A DNA stretch of 64,000 nucleotides from Constrictibacter sp. MBR-5 (GTDB lineage: Bacteria; Pseudomonadota; Alphaproteobacteria; JAJUGE01). Shown piece after piece: positions 39,917-50,240 of this stretch. Position 1 is the stretch's first letter, and every line of letters starts with the position of its first letter. The notes beneath the pieces were generated by a model. The model saw only the letters and a program-made list of their open reading frames with translations, ran no database searches and was not told where the DNA came from. The stretch spans positions 278,553 to 342,552 of the forward strand of contig NZ_JBEPTK010000006.1 in assembly GCF_040549485.1 (NCBI RefSeq), given 5' to 3'. The translations under genes and the position numbers were made by a program.

Positions 39917-40936
39917 ATGGCAGAAAAGAAGGGACTCAACGGCCACCGCTTCGAGCGGCTGAGCCATGGCGGCGAGCCGGATGTTCCGGTCGCGCGGCGT
40001 CCGCGTGCCGAGGACGTGCGCTTTCCGCTGGAGCAGGTGCTCGGCGCGATCTTCGGCCTTCATGTAAAGGTTGCGGGTGACGCGTTCACCGCGCGCACGC
40101 TCGGGACCGAGCGCGAGGGCAGCGCCGTGCTCGTCGGCGAGGGTGGTCTCATGCTGACGGTGGGATACCTCGTCACCGAGGCCGACCGCGTCGACCTCAC
40201 CGATGTGAACGGGCGCCGGATCCCCGCAACGGTGGTCGGGGTCGATCAGGAGACGGGCTTCGGACTGGTGCGCGCCCTCGAGCCGGTCGATGCGGCCCCG
40301 ATCCCCTTCGGCGATTCCAGCGCGTTGCGCGAAGGCAAGCCGGTGATCGTCGCGGCTGCGGGTGGACTGCGGCAGGCGATGAACGCTCTGGTCGTGTCCC
40401 GACGCACCTTCGCCGGCTACTGGGAGTATCTGCTGGACAGCGCGATCTTCACGGCGCCGCCGCACGGCCGGTGGAGCGGCGCCGCCGCCCTCGGCCTCGA
40501 CGGACATCTCCTGGGCATCGGGTCGCTGCTCGTCCAGAACGCCGAGGCCGAAGATGAGGCGCGACCGGGCAACATGTTCGTGCCGATCGACCTGCTGGAG
40601 CCGATCCTTTCGACCTTCCGCGACACCGGCCGGTCGCCGCGCCCGCCGCGGCCCTGGCTCGGCATGCTCACCGCCGAGGTGGAGGGCCGGCTCGCCGTCG
40701 CGAGCGTGACGCAGACCGGACCCGCTCACGGTGCCGGTCTGCGCGAAGGAGACCTGATCCTGAACGTCGAGGGTCGCGAAGTGACCGATCTGCCGACATT
40801 CTACCGGTTCGTCTGGGCCCTCGGCCCGCCCGGCGTCATGGTCACGATCCACGTTTTGCGTCATGGCGCCCGCGTCGAATGCGTCGTACGGACCGGGAAC
40901 CGATACGAGTACCTCAAGCAGCCGGGCCGGGCCTGA
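39917..40936 (+). CDS. HtrA-like serine protease homolog with PDZ domain, catalytic triad lost
   Basis: 339 residues without a signal peptide. A trypsin-like region (about 30-230) is followed by a PDZ domain (about 240-335: RPWLGMLTAEVEGRLAVASVTQTGPAHGAGLREGD). The usual histidine position reads LTVGYLVTEA, with no His. The aspartate block DxxTDLAV reads DQETGFGLVR, and the serine loop reads GRWSGAAAL in place of GNSGGAL. It is therefore probably not a protease but a binding or scaffold protein (inference). Divergent from bcsZ, with 160 bases between, and about 90 bases before zur. Confidence 0.8.
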   Translation: MAEKKGLNGHRFERLSHGGEPDVPVARRPRAEDVRFPLEQVLGAIFGLHVKVAGDAFTARTLGTEREGSAVLVGEGGLMLTVGYLVTEADRVDLTDVNGRRIPATVVGVDQETGFGLVRALEPVDAAPIPFGDSSALREGKPVIVAAAGGLRQAMNALVVSRRTFAGYWEYLLDSAIFTAPPHGRWSGAAALGLDGHLLGIGSLLVQNAEAEDEARPGNMFVPIDLLEPILSTFRDTGRSPRPPRPWLGMLTAEVEGRLAVASVTQTGPAHGAGLREGDLILNVEGREVTDLPTFYRFVWALGPPGVMVTIHVLRHGARVECVVRTGNRYEYLKQPGRA

Positions 40937-40971
40937 CGGGGCGTCGCCCCTGGCAGCGGGTTGCCCCTCCC

Positions 40972-40984
40972 GTTATATGGTAAC
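40972..40984. promoter_or_regulatory. Candidate Zur operator
   Basis: GTTATATGGTAAC is a 13-base imperfect palindrome (GTTAT and GTAAC around ATG), close to the GTTATA-TATAAC core recalled for alphaproteobacterial Zur sites. It is 45 bases before the zur start, where it would allow zinc-dependent autorepression of zur-znuCB. Confidence 0.5.
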
Positions 40985-41029
40985 CTCCAGCCGCCGATCG
41001 TTTGCGGGATGGGGTGCGGGAGCGGAGCT

Positions 41030-41548
41030 ATGCAGGGCCAGACGGCGGATGGCGACAGGGGCGAGCACCAAAAGCAGCCCCATGGGCAGCCGGAAGAATT
41101 GCACGACCACCATGCCTGCATCGTCGACGCGCTCGCCGCTGCGGGCGAGGTTTGCGCCGCACGGGGCGCGCAGCTCACGGCCCTGCGCCGCCGTGTCCTG
41201 GAGCTGATCTGGTCGAGCCATCGTTCGGTCAAGGCCTACGACCTGATGGAGCAGCTCGGCACCGCCGGCAAGCCGGCCAAGCCACCCACGGTGTACCGGG
41301 CACTCGATTTCCTGATCGAGCAGGGCCTAGTCCACAAGGTCGAAAGCCTGAACGCCTATGTCGGCTGCCCCCATCCGACATCGCCGCATGAGGGCCAGTT
41401 CCTGATCTGCATCGCCTGCGGCCGTGTCGACGAGATGCGCGACCCTGCCGTCCGCGCCGCCATCCGCGCCGGTGCGCAGGCGGCCGGTTATGTTCCGGAG
41501 GGGCAGACGATCGAGGTCCGGGGTCGCTGCGCGCGGTGTCGGCCTTGA
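41030..41548 (+). CDS. zur: Fur-family regulator, probably Zur
   Basis: 172 residues. The winged helix (about 40-105) includes LTALRRRVLELIWSSHRSVKAYDLMEQL and TVYRALDFLIEQGLVHKV. The dimerisation domain has the structural-zinc cysteines in ICIACGRVDEM and CARC, plus the His-rich start HDHHACI. Identification as the zinc regulator rests on overlap with znuC: the genes share 13 bases. It should repress zinc uptake genes when zinc is sufficient. The ATG follows GGAGCGGAG. Confidence 0.88.
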   Translation: MQGQTADGDRGEHQKQPHGQPEELHDHHACIVDALAAAGEVCAARGAQLTALRRRVLELIWSSHRSVKAYDLMEQLGTAGKPAKPPTVYRALDFLIEQGLVHKVESLNAYVGCPHPTSPHEGQFLICIACGRVDEMRDPAVRAAIRAGAQAAGYVPEGQTIEVRGRCARCRP

Positions 41549-42393
41549 CCGCAGCGGGGTCGAAGGCCGGACCTCGCGACGAACATCGCCGGAGACCGCT
41601 GATCGCGGCGCGCGGAATCGGGGTCGCCGGGCGCGGCGCGCCGATCCTCGAGAAGGTCGACATCGAGATTGCGGCTGGCGAGATCGTCACCCTCGTCGGG
41701 CCGAACGGCGCGGGCAAGACCACCCTCGCCCGGATCCTGCTCGGCCTCGACAAGCCCGATCTAGGCGTCGTCGAACGGGCGGATGCGATCGTCGTCGGCT
41801 ATGTGCCGCAGAGGCTCGGCATCGATGCGGTGCTGCCGCTGACGGTCGACCGCTTCCTTACGCTGGCACGGCGTGCCGACCGCAGGACCGTCGATGCGGC
41901 GTTGGACGAGGTCGGCGCGCGGGAGCTCGGTCGCCGTGCGCTGCACGAACTCTCCGGCGGCGAGTTGCAGCGGACCCTGCTGGCCCGCGCTCTGCTGCGG
42001 AAGCCGGACCTGCTGATCCTCGACGAGCCCGTGCAGGGCGTCGATTTCAGCGGCCAATTCGAGCTGTACGAGCTGATCGCGCGGATCCGCGATGAACGCG
42101 GCTGCGGCATGCTGCTCATCTCCCACGATCTGCATCTCGTGATGGCGGCGACCGACCGCGTGGTCTGCCTGAACCGCCACATCTGTTGCGCCGGGCACCC
42201 GGAAGACGTCAGCCGGGACCCCGCCTACGTGGCACTGTTCGGCCCCCGCGCCGCGCGCGACCTCGCCGTCTATCACCACGAACACGATCATCGGCACGAT
42301 CTGCACGGCGGCGTGGTCCCCATCGCGGCCGACCATCGGCACGAACACGACCATCGGCACGACCACGATCAACACGATCGTCGCCGGGTATGA
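41536..42393 (+). CDS. znuC: Zinc ABC transporter ATP-binding protein ZnuC
   Basis: 285 residues with GPNGAGKTT (55-63), LSGGELQR, LLILDEPVQGVDF and LLISHDLHLV. About 45 C-terminal residues are rich in His and Asp (YHHEHDHRHDLHGG, then repeated DHRHEHDHRHDHD), a plausible zinc-binding tail. Starts with GTG inside zur; its stop overlaps znuB as ATGA, so the three genes should be co-translated. The periplasmic binding protein ZnuA is not in the window. Confidence 0.92.
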   Translation: MSALTAAGSKAGPRDEHRRRPLIAARGIGVAGRGAPILEKVDIEIAAGEIVTLVGPNGAGKTTLARILLGLDKPDLGVVERADAIVVGYVPQRLGIDAVLPLTVDRFLTLARRADRRTVDAALDEVGARELGRRALHELSGGELQRTLLARALLRKPDLLILDEPVQGVDFSGQFELYELIARIRDERGCGMLLISHDLHLVMAATDRVVCLNRHICCAGHPEDVSRDPAYVALFGPRAARDLAVYHHEHDHRHDLHGGVVPIAADHRHEHDHRHDHDQHDRRRV

Positions 42394-43202
42394 TGCTCGA
42401 CGACTTCATCGTACGGGCGCTGCTGGCCGGCATGGGGGTAGCGATCGTCGGCGGCCCGCTCGGCTGCTTCATCGTCTGGCGCCGCATGGCCTATTTCGGC
42501 GACAGCCTCGCCCATGCCGGGCTGCTCGGCATAGCCCTGGGGCTGACACTGCAGATCGGCGTCAACGTCGGAATCCTCGCCGTGTGCGTCGCCCTCGCTC
42601 TGGTACTCGCCATGCTCGAACGCCAGCGCCGGCTGGCTACCGACACGCTCCTCGGCATCCTCTCGCATGCGTCGCTCTCGATCGGACTGGTCACGATCAG
42701 CCTGCTGGCGACCGTGCGCGTCGACGTGATGGCCTATCTCTTCGGCGACATCCTCGCGGTCGTTCCGGCAGATCTCTGGTGGATCTATGGCGGCGGCGCG
42801 GTCGTCCTCGCAGCACTCGCCTATCTGTGGCGGCCGCTTCTGGCCATGACCGTGCATGCCGACCTCGCCCAGGCGGAAGGCATCAACGTCGCCGCCGTGC
42901 GGCTCGCCTTCATGCTGTTGATCGCGCTGGTGATCGCGATCGCGATGAAGATCGTGGGCGTCGCCCTCATCACGTCGCTTCTGATCATTCCGGCGGCCAC
43001 CGCCCGGCGGTTCTCGCGCACCCCGGAGCAGATGGCCATCGGTGCCAGCCTGCTCGGCTGCATCGCCGTCGGCGCCGGCATGTTGGGTTCGCTCACCTGG
43101 GACACGCCGTCGGGCCCGTCGATCGTCGTGGCGGCGACGTTGCTGTTCGCGATCGCCCTCGCGGCGGGCGAAGTGGCCGACCGGACCCGCCGCCCCCGCT
43201 GA
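42390..43202 (+). CDS. znuB: Zinc ABC transporter permease ZnuB
   Basis: 270 residues of a polytopic inner-membrane protein with about eight helices. Family marks are VGGPLGCFIVWRRMAYFGDSLAHAGLLGIALG near the N terminus, the DILAVVPADLWWI block and LLIIPAATARRFSRTPEQM near the end. First ATG of a doublet, overlapping the stop of znuC. It ends 22 bases from the convergent ureidoglycine aminohydrolase gene. Confidence 0.94.
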   Translation: MMLDDFIVRALLAGMGVAIVGGPLGCFIVWRRMAYFGDSLAHAGLLGIALGLTLQIGVNVGILAVCVALALVLAMLERQRRLATDTLLGILSHASLSIGLVTISLLATVRVDVMAYLFGDILAVVPADLWWIYGGGAVVLAALAYLWRPLLAMTVHADLAQAEGINVAAVRLAFMLLIALVIAIAMKIVGVALITSLLIIPAATARRFSRTPEQMAIGASLLGCIAVGAGMLGSLTWDTPSGPSIVVAATLLFAIALAAGEVADRTRRPR

Positions 43203-43223
43203 CGGGCGACCGCGCCGCCCGTC

Positions 43224-44018
43224 TCAGAAGGCGATTTCGCGGTTGACGTTCTTGTAGAGCAGGTAGGCGGCCTCGCCGTACCCAGTCGGGTAGAACTGCT
43301 GCGGACAGAACGGCCCCATCCAAATGAAGTCCTCGACCCAGATCTCGTGCCAGTCGGTGTCGAGCAGGTAGATCCCCTGCCCTTCCAGCATGTAGAGCCC
43401 GTGCTCCATGATGTGCGTCTCGACCGCCGGGAAGCAGACGCCCGGACTGAAGATCAGGATGTTCATCTCCATGTCGAAGCGCATGTCGCCGACCGGCAGC
43501 AGGTGCTGCCAGGCCCGCCCCTCCATACCGAGATGGTTTGTCCGCGGCACCTGCGAGCGATGCGAGACGATCGGCTCGGGCGGCGGCAGGTCGATCGCTT
43601 CGTAGGGCTTCCGAAGCACGAGCACCTTGGCCGTGGAGTCGGCATCGTTGCGCAACGAAAAGGCACAGCCGGGCGGTACATAGGCATAGCCGCCCGGCGT
43701 GAACGCCATGCGCGGATAGCCGTCGACGGTCAGGACCGCTGAGCCGCCGACCGCATAGAGGAAGGTCTGGACGGTGTCGGCACAGGGCTGGCGCGAGCCA
43801 CCGCCCGGCGCGATTTCCAGCAGCGCCTGGGCGAAGCCGGCGCCCAGCGCGGGCGCCGCCAGAAACCGCACCGCCGTGGCCTCGAAATTGGGCAGCCGGC
43901 TCGGCAGGACGCCCTCGGGCGGCAGGAAGGCGTAGTTGCGGCTGACGACACCGCGATTGTGGCCGATCGCGCCAGGCAGGACGCGGCCCGGGCCGGTCGG
44001 AAGCGATCTCGGATGCAT
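43224..44018 (-). CDS. allE: (S)-ureidoglycine aminohydrolase
   Basis: Bicupin enzyme of purine/allantoin catabolism, releasing ammonia from (S)-ureidoglycine to give ureidoglycolate. The 264 residues have the N terminus PGAIGHNRGVVSRNYAFLPPEGVLPSRLP and the C-terminal cupin metal motif VETHIMEHGLYMLEGQG, as in E. coli AllE. GAGAGGT lies before the ATG. No other allantoin gene is nearby except that the next gene is a RidA-family protein, whose imine-hydrolysing relatives work with nitrogen catabolism. Confidence 0.92.
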   Translation of the reverse strand: MHPRSLPTGPGRVLPGAIGHNRGVVSRNYAFLPPEGVLPSRLPNFEATAVRFLAAPALGAGFAQALLEIAPGGGSRQPCADTVQTFLYAVGGSAVLTVDGYPRMAFTPGGYAYVPPGCAFSLRNDADSTAKVLVLRKPYEAIDLPPPEPIVSHRSQVPRTNHLGMEGRAWQHLLPVGDMRFDMEMNILIFSPGVCFPAVETHIMEHGLYMLEGQGIYLLDTDWHEIWVEDFIWMGPFCPQQFYPTGYGEAAYLLYKNVNREIAF

Positions 44019-44030
44019 GATGCCGACCTC

Positions 44031-44414
44031 TCAGACCGGTTCGGGAAGCGCGGCCGTGATGATGATCTCGATCAGGTCGCCTTCGGGCATCACCGACTGG
44101 ACGAAGGACCGCACCGGCCCGTGGCCATCGACCGCCCAGGATGCCCAGACCTCGTCGAAGGCAGGCTTGTTGTCGTGGTCGGTCACGATCACTTCGGCGC
44201 GGACCAGACGGTTGCGATCGACGCCGGCGCGGCGGAGGTGCTCGTCGAGCGCTGCGAGGGTCGCCCGCGTCTGCCCCACGAAGTCCAGGCTCTTGTCGGC
44301 GGAGGTCGCGACGGCCCAGAGGAGGCCACCGCCGCCGGGAAAACGGTAGATGGCGACGGAAGACTTGCTCGGAAGCGCGGCATTGGGGACGCGCGAGAGA
44401 TCCTGCGGAGGCAT
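44031..44414 (-). CDS. RidA-family protein
   Basis: 127 residues of the YjgF/YER057c/UK114 family: a trimeric cytosolic enamine/imine deaminase fold. Recognisable are LLWAVATSADKSLDFVGQTRATLAALDEHLRRAG and the C-terminal VMPEGDLIEIIITA. The key substrate-binding Arg of true RidA (in the stretch before the C terminus, usually RxxV) appears only as PVRSFVQSV. The ATG at 44414 follows GAGGAATT. Twelve bases separate it from the ureidoglycine aminohydrolase start. Confidence 0.85.
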   Translation of the reverse strand: MPPQDLSRVPNAALPSKSSVAIYRFPGGGGLLWAVATSADKSLDFVGQTRATLAALDEHLRRAGVDRNRLVRAEVIVTDHDNKPAFDEVWASWAVDGHGPVRSFVQSVMPEGDLIEIIITAALPEPV

Positions 44415-44511
44415 GCGGGCCAATTCCTCGGGTGGCGGTGATGGTGTCGGAGACAATGTCCCGTCCCTTGCAAGCGCCGTTCCCGACGCTAAGCGCCGCC
44501 CCGCTCGCTCG

Positions 44512-45354
44512 CTAGTCCGCCGGCGCGTTCCGGATCGCCTCGGCCTGGGCGTAGAAGCGCTTCTCCCACTCCTTCTGCTTGTCCACGCCCTCGCGGATGA
44601 AGGGGGTGAAGACCGCGATGTTGAGGAGCAGCCAGTTGATCAGGTTCGCCGGGAAGCGCAGCGGTTTGACGAAGTCGACGAACAGGACCACGCGCGTCTT
44701 GTCCGTGTGGTTCCACGCCTCGTGCTCGTAGGCGTCGTCGAACAGCAGGACCTTGCCTTCCTCCCAGTTGCAGACAACGTCCGCCACCCGGATGCCCAGC
44801 TTCTCGCGCGGCTCCGGGACGATCAGGCCAAGATGGAGGCGCAGGACGCCGTTATACGGGCCGCGGTGCGGCGGAAGGTGCTTACCGGGCTCGAAAATCG
44901 AGAACATCGCGGTTTTCAGGCCCGGGATCTTCTGGACGATCCGCCAGGTCTCGGGGCACTGCCGGATCGCATGATCCGACTTGAGCCCGTAGCCGCAGAT
45001 CATGAAGGTCTTCCAGTGATTGTCCTTCGTGATCGTCTTCACGTCCGAGGAAATGTCCGAGAAGCTTGGCAACTCGTCCTGGCGGACGAGCACGCGGTCG
45101 AGTTCGGCCCGGATCAGCGGCCACTCCCGCTCGATCTCCGCCGACCAGGGAAAGGCCGCGTTCTCGTAGACGGGCAGGTTCTCGACCTTCGAAAAGCGGA
45201 GGTTGAGACGCTCCGCCCATTGGACCACGGCCATCAGGCCGCGCACGACCATGCCCGGGCGTTCGAGGGCCGCGATGCCCTCGGTTCCGAATTCCTGTCG
45301 CGCACCACCGGCCGCGGCCGTGCCGTCGATCTGTCGCATTCCAGCGTCGGTCAT
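44512..45354 (-). CDS. Aspartyl/asparaginyl beta-hydroxylase family, LpxO-like
   Basis: 280 residues, Fe(II)/2-oxoglutarate oxygenase. The two-His iron site is H163 in PPHRGPYNGVLRLHLGL and H211 in YEHEAWNHTDKTR, with R221 for 2-oxoglutarate. A hydrophobic stretch near the C terminus (NLINWLLLNIAVFTPFI, about 238-255) may attach it to the membrane, as in LpxO, which hydroxylates lipid A acyl chains. A peptide or free-acid substrate is the alternative. It is divergent from the UbiH-family gene. Confidence 0.82.
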   Translation of the reverse strand: MTDAGMRQIDGTAAAGGARQEFGTEGIAALERPGMVVRGLMAVVQWAERLNLRFSKVENLPVYENAAFPWSAEIEREWPLIRAELDRVLVRQDELPSFSDISSDVKTITKDNHWKTFMICGYGLKSDHAIRQCPETWRIVQKIPGLKTAMFSIFEPGKHLPPHRGPYNGVLRLHLGLIVPEPREKLGIRVADVVCNWEEGKVLLFDDAYEHEAWNHTDKTRVVLFVDFVKPLRFPANLINWLLLNIAVFTPFIREGVDKQKEWEKRFYAQAEAIRNAPAD

Positions 45355-45479
45355 CAGGCTCCACCTATAGACACGCTATCCGTCGGCCCGCTAGATCGGG
45401 CTTCCCTTCCGAAGATGCTCGTCACCGCAGTGTCACATAGTGCACGGCACCGTCGCGACGAAAGAGGGACGGCCATCAA

Positions 45480-46715
45480 ATGAGCAACGAATCCCGGATG
45501 TTCGACGTCATTGTGGCGGGCGGCGGACCGATCGGCCTCGCATTCGCCTGTTCCTTGTCGCGGCTGGCGGCGGCTTCGGACCTGAAGATCGGCCTCGTCG
45601 AGCGGCAATCCGAAGACGCGCTGCGGCGACCGGCCTTCGACGGCCGGGAAATCGCGGTGACCCACCGTTCGCAGATGCTGCTGCGCGAACTCGGTGCCTG
45701 GGAGCGCCTGCCGGCGGAGGATATCCAGCCGCTGCGCGAGGCGCGCGTCAGGAATGGCACCGGCGAACGGCCGCTGCGATTCGATCCGCCCGGCGAGGGT
45801 GGCGGCGTACTCGGGCACCTCGTCCCGAACCACCGGATCCGCGAGGCGATCTTCGCCGAGACCGCGGCGGCGGATCGCCTCGAACTGATGACCGGGGCGG
45901 CGGTCGATTCGGTCCGCGACGAACCCGATGCCACCGTGGTGTCGCTTCAGGACGGTCGCAGCTTGCGCACACGCCTGCTCGTGGCGGCCGATTCGCGCTT
46001 CTCGCGGATCCGCACCATGCGCGGCATCGGTGCGGCGACCCGCAGCTTCGGCAAGACGATGATGGTCTGCCGCGTCGCCCACGACGAGGACCACGAGCAG
46101 ACCGCGGTCGAATGGTTCGGCTACGGCCAGACGATGGCGATGCTGCCGCTGCGCGGCCGGATGTCGTCCGCCGTCGTCACCTTGCCCCCGGCGGAGATCG
46201 AGGCGCTGATGGCGATGGACGAGGAGGCGTTCGGCGATGCTCTGACCCGCCGCTATGACGGCAGGCTCGGCCGCATGCGGCTGGCGAGCACCCGGCACGT
46301 CTATCCGTTGACGTCGGTCTATGCCGACCGGTTCGTGAGCCGGCGCTTCGCGCTGCTCGGCGACGCGGCCGTCGGCATGCATCCGGTGACCGCGCACGGC
46401 TTCAACCTCGGGCTTCAGGGCCAGCACCTGCTGGCGACGGCGCTCGCCGGCGCGTTGGCACGCGGCGCGGGCGTCGCGGATCCCGGGGCCCTGCTGCACT
46501 ATGAGCGCGAGCATCGGCGCGCCACGCGGCCCCTGTATCTCGCGACCAACACGACCGCGATGCTCTACACGAACGACTCCCGCCCGGCGCGGATGCTGCG
46601 CGACGCCGCGCTGTTCTGCGGCGGCCTGCCGCCCATCCGGCGCACGATCGTCGCACATCTGATGGAACGCGACCGCAGCGGACCGCCGGATCACACGGCG
46701 AGCGCGGCGCGGTAG
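45480..46715 (+). CDS. UbiH/UbiF/COQ6-family FAD monooxygenase
   Basis: 411 residues of a flavoprotein aromatic hydroxylase. Dinucleotide motif VAGGGPIGLAFACSLSRL at 10-27, FAD/NADPH-loop region RLLVAADSRFSRIR and C-terminal FAD motif LLGDAAVGMHPVTAHGFNLGLQG are intact. Relatives hydroxylate the ubiquinone ring; which position cannot be said. The 3' end overlaps the convergent threonine dehydratase by 25 bases. Confidence 0.88.
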   Translation: MSNESRMFDVIVAGGGPIGLAFACSLSRLAAASDLKIGLVERQSEDALRRPAFDGREIAVTHRSQMLLRELGAWERLPAEDIQPLREARVRNGTGERPLRFDPPGEGGGVLGHLVPNHRIREAIFAETAAADRLELMTGAAVDSVRDEPDATVVSLQDGRSLRTRLLVAADSRFSRIRTMRGIGAATRSFGKTMMVCRVAHDEDHEQTAVEWFGYGQTMAMLPLRGRMSSAVVTLPPAEIEALMAMDEEAFGDALTRRYDGRLGRMRLASTRHVYPLTSVYADRFVSRRFALLGDAAVGMHPVTAHGFNLGLQGQHLLATALAGALARGAGVADPGALLHYEREHRRATRPLYLATNTTAMLYTNDSRPARMLRDAALFCGGLPPIRRTIVAHLMERDRSGPPDHTASAAR

Positions 46716-47677
46716 ACCTCCGCGTCGACGTTGCCGCCGGATCCGACCACCGCGATCGTCCGGCCGCGGACGGGCAATTTGCCGCTGAGCACGGCGGCGA
46801 GCGCTACGGCGCCGCCCGGCTCCAGCACGAGCTTGAGGTGCCGGAAGGCCGCCGCCATCGCCTGCTGCGCCTCGCGGTCGGAGACCACCAGGGATCCCGC
46901 GAGCAGCCGCTGGTTGACGGCGAAGGTGATGGCCCCCGGCTGAGGCGCCAACAATGCGTCGGCGAGCGACGGCTTGCCGATCTGGATCGCGACGGGTTTG
47001 CCCGCAGCGAAGGACAGGGCATGGTCGTCATAGCCTTCCGGCTCCGTGGTCCAGACCTCCGCCTCGGGCCGCTCCGCCTTGACCGCGAGTGCTACGCCAC
47101 CGACTAGGCCGCCGCCGCTCGCCGGCGCAAGCACGGCGTCGACCGTCGCCCCCAGGTCCGCCGCCTGCTCCATCAGTTCCAGCCCGACCGTGCCCTGCCC
47201 GGCCATCACGTCCGGATCGTCGTAGGGGTGAACGAACGCGAGCCCCTCCTTATCCGCCAACGCCTGTGCAATGGCCGCCCTGTCGTCCTTCAGGCGATTG
47301 TAGAGGACGATCCGGGCGCCATAGGCCCGGGTATTCGCGATCTTCATCGCCGGCGCGTCCTCCGGCATCACGATGGTCGCCCTCACCCCGAGTGCCTGGG
47401 CCGCAGCCGCGACGCCCTGGGCATGATTGCCCGACGAGAACGCGACGACACCGCAATCCCTGGCGGCATCCGGGAGGCGGCTGATGGCGTTGAACGCGCC
47501 GCGGAACTTGAACGACCCCGTCCGCTGCAGGCACTCGGCCTTCACCAGCAGCCGGCAGCCCAGTTCCTCGTTCAGCAGCCGCGCTTCGAGCAACGGCGTG
47601 CGGATCGCATGGCCGCGCAGCAGCGAGGCGGCGGCGCGGACGTCCTCGACCGTCGGAATGCGTTCGGATGGGCTCAC
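46691..47677 (-). CDS. Threonine/serine dehydratase family PLP enzyme
   Basis: 328 residues, fold-type II. PLP-binding K57 lies in GSFKFRGAFNAI; SSGNHAQGVA, the ASGGGLVGG phosphate loop and GSGGNVD near the end are present. It deaminates threonine or serine to a 2-oxo acid, although racemase relatives have the same motifs. There is no ACT regulatory domain, so it is not the biosynthetic, isoleucine-controlled form. GTG start overlapping the haloacid dehalogenase stop (GTGA). Confidence 0.9.
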   Translation of the reverse strand: MSPSERIPTVEDVRAAASLLRGHAIRTPLLEARLLNEELGCRLLVKAECLQRTGSFKFRGAFNAISRLPDAARDCGVVAFSSGNHAQGVAAAAQALGVRATIVMPEDAPAMKIANTRAYGARIVLYNRLKDDRAAIAQALADKEGLAFVHPYDDPDVMAGQGTVGLELMEQAADLGATVDAVLAPASGGGLVGGVALAVKAERPEAEVWTTEPEGYDDHALSFAAGKPVAIQIGKPSLADALLAPQPGAITFAVNQRLLAGSLVVSDREAQQAMAAAFRHLKLVLEPGGAVALAAVLSGKLPVRGRTIAVVGSGGNVDAEVYRAALAV

Positions 47678-48369
47678 GAATCGCGATGCCCGAGCAGCGG
47701 CGGCAGATCGCTCAGGCTCGTGATCGTCACATTGGCCTGGTGGGGCAGGTTCTCGACGGGCGCACCCGTGCGGTTGATCCAGGCGACCTGGAAGCCGAAC
47801 GCGGCGGCGCCGGCGGCATCCCAGCCGTTCGCGGTGACGAAGCAGACATGGGCGGCGTCCACCTCGAGCTTCTCCGCGGCCAGCAGGTACACGCTCGGAT
47901 GCGGCTTGTAGGAGGCCCGCTCCTCGACCGAGATCACATGGTCCAGGCTGCGCGTCATCTCGGAACGGTTGACGACCGCCGTTAGCATCGTCTCCGAACC
48001 GTTTGAAAGAATGGCCGTTTTCTTGCCTGCTGCCTTCACCTGCTCGAGCATCGGCTTGGCATCGGGATAGGCGTCGAGATTCAGGTAGGTCTGCATCAGA
48101 TCGGCACGAAGCACCGGATCGGTCAGCCCCAGCACCGCCATCGCATGATCGAGCGCGTCGCCGGTCACGCGCCAGAAATCGGCGTGGCGGCCCATCAGCG
48201 TGCGCAGCCATGAATATTCCAGCTGCTTGCGGCGCCACAGCGCCGACAGTTCGTCGGCCTTCGGCCCGATCTTCTCGCGCCGGCGCGCCATCGGCGCCTG
48301 GATGTCGAACAGTGTTCCGTATGCGTCGAAGACGCAGGCCTCGATGTCTGTGAAGCGGAAGTCGCTCAT
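47674..48369 (-). CDS. (S)-2-haloacid dehalogenase, HAD type II
   Basis: 231 residues. Nucleophile D15 in VFDAYGTLFD, the cap domain with WRRKQLEYSWLRTLMGR, Ser/Thr motif LSNGSETML, and Lys in SYKPHPSVYLLA agree with L-2-haloacid dehalogenases that give 2-hydroxy acids. Motif CFVTANGWDAAGAAAFGF holds the last acidic/Asn residues. Overlap with the dehydratase gene suggests joint expression, but a metabolic link is not clear. GAGAGGGAAG precedes the ATG. Divergent from prfC. Confidence 0.9.
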   Translation of the reverse strand: MSDFRFTDIEACVFDAYGTLFDIQAPMARRREKIGPKADELSALWRRKQLEYSWLRTLMGRHADFWRVTGDALDHAMAVLGLTDPVLRADLMQTYLNLDAYPDAKPMLEQVKAAGKKTAILSNGSETMLTAVVNRSEMTRSLDHVISVEERASYKPHPSVYLLAAEKLEVDAAHVCFVTANGWDAAGAAAFGFQVAWINRTGAPVENLPHQANVTITSLSDLPPLLGHRDS

Positions 48370-48561
48370 GGAGCTTCCCTCTCTTCGCTGCGGCGGCATT
48401 TCCTGTCGCGCAAGCTAGCCGCGGCGGGGACGCGCGCCAACCATTGTCTGGCGCCGACGTCTGGCGCGCGTGTGCCGAGGGCGTTTCGGACCGGCCGTCT
48501 TTGACATCGCGCCGCTTCGTGACTATCTGCCCGTCGTCCGCTCACATCCCCCGAGCCCTCA

Positions 48562-50148
<1,587 letters not shown>

Positions 50149-50240
50149 CCGGGCCGGCCGCCGGAAACGCGTTGCATCCGCCCGGCCGGCCGCTAGGTTC
50201 TTGCCCCAGTACTTAGCTTTACCGCTGCGATGGCCGAGAC

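Noticed and set aside
41536..42393. znuC as part of a manganese or iron importer
   Set aside because: Overlap with a Fur-family gene of Zur type, the His-rich tail and ZnuB motifs favour zinc, although sequence alone does not fully exclude manganese.
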